A stretch of DNA of 64,000 bases from an uncultured Faecalibacterium sp. (GTDB taxonomy: Bacteria > Bacillota > Clostridia > Oscillospirales > Ruminococcaceae): assembly GCA_934512105.1 (NCBI GenBank), contig CAKSWQ010000004.1, positions 1-64,000 on the forward strand, in the 5' to 3' direction. The position numbers and the translations under genes are program-made. This document shows, one piece after another, positions 62,599 through 64,000 of the stretch (position 1 is the first letter of the stretch; the number at the start of each line of letters is the position of its first letter). The notes beneath the pieces were generated by a model. It was not told the origin of the DNA. It did not search any database and was given only the letters and a program-made list of their open reading frames with translations.

Positions 62599-63780
62599 AT
62601 GCACACCGTATGCAAAAAAGATATGTGTACAGGCTGTATGGCTTGTGTAGATATTTGCCCGAAAAAAGCAATTTCAATACAGGATTCATTGGATTGCTAC
62701 AATGCCATTAAAACCGATCTCTGCATTGAATGCGGAGCTTGCGAAAAAATATGTCAAGTGAATCATCCGCATGAATTTATGAGACCAATATCATGGGCAC
62801 AGGGATGGGCAAAAGATAATCAGCTTCGGCAGAGTAGTTCATCTGGTGGGTTTGCAGCGGCACTTTCTGTGGCGTTTGTGAAACAAAATGGATTTGTTTG
62901 CAGCTGTATGTATGACAAGGGAGAATTCAAGTTCTGGATTACAAATAAGCAGGAAGAACTGTATAAGTTTCAAGGATCAAAGTATGTAAAGAGTAATCCA
63001 GCAGGCGCTTATAAACAAGTTTTACAGTTGCTGGCAAAGAAGAATAAAGTGCTTTTTATAGGCTTACCTTGTCAGGTGGCTGCAGTTCAGAACTATGTGC
63101 CTCTCAAATTACATGAAAATCTGTTTACGGTAGATTTGATTTGCCATGGAACGCCTTCTCCAAAGCTTCTGGAGCAGTTCCTGCAAGAAATGAACCATCC
63201 GCTATCACAGTTGCAGGATATTCATTTTAGAATCAACAAAAAATTTGGCGTATCAGATACGTATGAAACAATTCTACCGGATGGCGTAACAGACCGGTAC
63301 ACGGTAGGCTTTTTAAACGGATTGTTCTATACAGAAAATTGCTATAGTTGTAAGTATGCACAACTGAATCGCATCTCTGATATAACGTTAGGTGATTCTT
63401 GGGGGAGCTTACTGCCGGAGAGTGAAAAAGAGCAAGGAATATCGCTTGCTCTTTGCCAGACAAAAAAAGGTCAGCAGTTATTGCTTTCTGCCAACTTACA
63501 TCTTGAAGCTGTTGATCTTGATGAAGCAGCAGAAGCAAATCACCAGTTGCTTTTTCCGTCCTCCGCGCCTACAGAACGAGAGATGTTTTTTGAAGAAATA
63601 AAAAATGGGAAGAGTTTTCTTAAGCTTGTCTCAAAAATTTATTTTAAGACGTGCTATAGACAGGATGTGAAGCAATTTTTGATGGGGCTTCCGCTTGTGA
63701 ATAAAGTTGCAAAAAGAAAGTGGGGGGGGGTAAGTGAATATAGAATTATCTTTAAAAGTATATATAGCAATTTTCAATAA
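62599..63780 (+). CDS. FrhB-like iron-sulfur protein, second copy, with a G9 tract near its 3' end
   Basis: A protein of 393 residues. The ferredoxin clusters are MCTGCMACVDICPK and LCIECGACEKICQV. SSSSGGFAAALSVAFVKQNG, SKYVKSNPAGAYK, LFIGLPCQVAAVQNYV, DLICHGTPSPKLLEQFL, ENCYSCKYAQLNRISDITLGDSWG follow in the family order. The C-terminus reads KRKWGGVSEYRIIF, where WGG-V is encoded by a T plus nine G run. Either a gain or a loss of one G would truncate the last 16 or so residues. AAAGGTGAC precedes the ATG. Confidence 0.88.
   Translation: MHTVCKKDMCTGCMACVDICPKKAISIQDSLDCYNAIKTDLCIECGACEKICQVNHPHEFMRPISWAQGWAKDNQLRQSSSSGGFAAALSVAFVKQNGFVCSCMYDKGEFKFWITNKQEELYKFQGSKYVKSNPAGAYKQVLQLLAKKNKVLFIGLPCQVAAVQNYVPLKLHENLFTVDLICHGTPSPKLLEQFLQEMNHPLSQLQDIHFRINKKFGVSDTYETILPDGVTDRYTVGFLNGLFYTENCYSCKYAQLNRISDITLGDSWGSLLPESEKEQGISLALCQTKKGQQLLLSANLHLEAVDLDEAAEANHQLLFPSSAPTEREMFFEEIKNGKSFLKLVSKIYFKTCYRQDVKQFLMGLPLVNKVAKRKWGGVSEYRIIFKSIYSNFQ
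63722..63730 (+). repeat. Nine-G homopolymer inside the second FrhB-like gene
   Basis: Nine consecutive G at codons 375-377 in an AT-rich gene. With eight G the frame meets TAA at once; with ten G it meets TGA two codons later. It is a candidate slippage site. Confidence 0.7.
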
Positions 63781-63845
63781 TACAGCATTGAGTGCTTTAA
63801 CTTTTGAGAAAAAGTGATATAACAGAGTCAAAGAAGGTGAGTGTT

Positions 63846-64000
63846 ATGCTGCACAACGAAGCTCGAAAGTTGATTCTGGAAGGATACGATAAGGGTATCA
63901 GCGTAAAGGAACTGGCAAAGTGCTTTTCTGTAAACACCTGTTCGATCTATCGTTTGCTGAAGCGTCGGAACGAAACGGGCAGCTACGAAACTCAAACGAA
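63846..64000 (+). CDS. IS630-like transposase, N-terminal helix-turn-helix (partial)
   Basis: ATG 63846 follows AGAAGGTGAG. The 51 visible codons ([17 protein letters not shown], then [20 protein letters not shown] and [14 protein letters not shown]) match the helix-turn-helix start of IS630-family transposases. The gene runs off the window, so the DDE domain, the ends of the element and intactness cannot be judged. Confidence 0.75.
   Translation, partial: MLHNEARKLILEGYDKGISVKELAKCFSVNTCSIYRLLKRRNETGSYETQT

Overview
The window looks like chromosome of a gut Firmicute of the Oscillospiraceae (Ruminococcaceae), most like Faecalibacterium. This rests on the gene families and their order, the high-GC codon use of the housekeeping genes, and short palindromic intergenic repeats. 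It is an inference from recall, not from a search. I saw no rRNA, tRNA or CRISPR array.

Layout. Positions 1-2009 hold the end of nrnA, then truB and ribF. Positions 2205-6171 hold lower glycolysis (pgk, tpiA, gpmI), each gene followed by a hairpin terminator. Positions 6318-9837 hold a DUF3783/ApbE lipoprotein pair and a DAHP synthase on the minus strand, and a YbaK-type deacylase on the plus strand. Positions 9838-23253 hold a purine cluster: purE, purF, purM, purN, a PurO-like IMP cyclohydrolase, a stand-alone AICAR formyltransferase, purD, a single-chain purL and purB. Several of its gaps carry a repeat family. Positions 23324-31186 hold a pseudouridine synthase, a CdaR/PucR-type regulator, ftsE-ftsX-M23 peptidase, a MITE-like element, a 35-residue membrane protein, a CtpA protease and rsmA. 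Positions 31324-35376 encode a 1350-residue secreted pectinase (PL9-like lyase plus CE12-like esterase). Positions 35984-41702 hold a C39-like secreted protein, a SpoIID-like protein, citrate synthase, a membrane protein and gapA.

The most striking region starts at 42154. A tyrosine recombinase gene and an outward-facing promoter lie between two inverted copies of a recombinase-type site, each with about 11-bp arms around a 9-bp asymmetric spacer. This has the structure of a self-contained invertible promoter switch. In the orientation given, the promoter (43517-43545) points into a helicase gene with helicase-associated repeats and then a co-directional exopolysaccharide (EPS) locus that runs to 63780.

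The EPS locus encodes two phosphoglycosyl transferases, a phosphohexomutase, ManC and ManA (GDP-mannose supply), three GT4 glycosyltransferases, a probable Wzy polymerase, an acyltransferase-3 protein, two polysaccharide pyruvyl transferases, two FrhB-like iron-sulfur proteins, a hexapeptide acyltransferase and a Wzx flippase. From about 50.6 kb onward it is clearly AT-rich against the rest, which suggests horizontal acquisition. The last EPS gene has a run of nine G near its 3' end. The window ends inside an IS630-like transposase gene.
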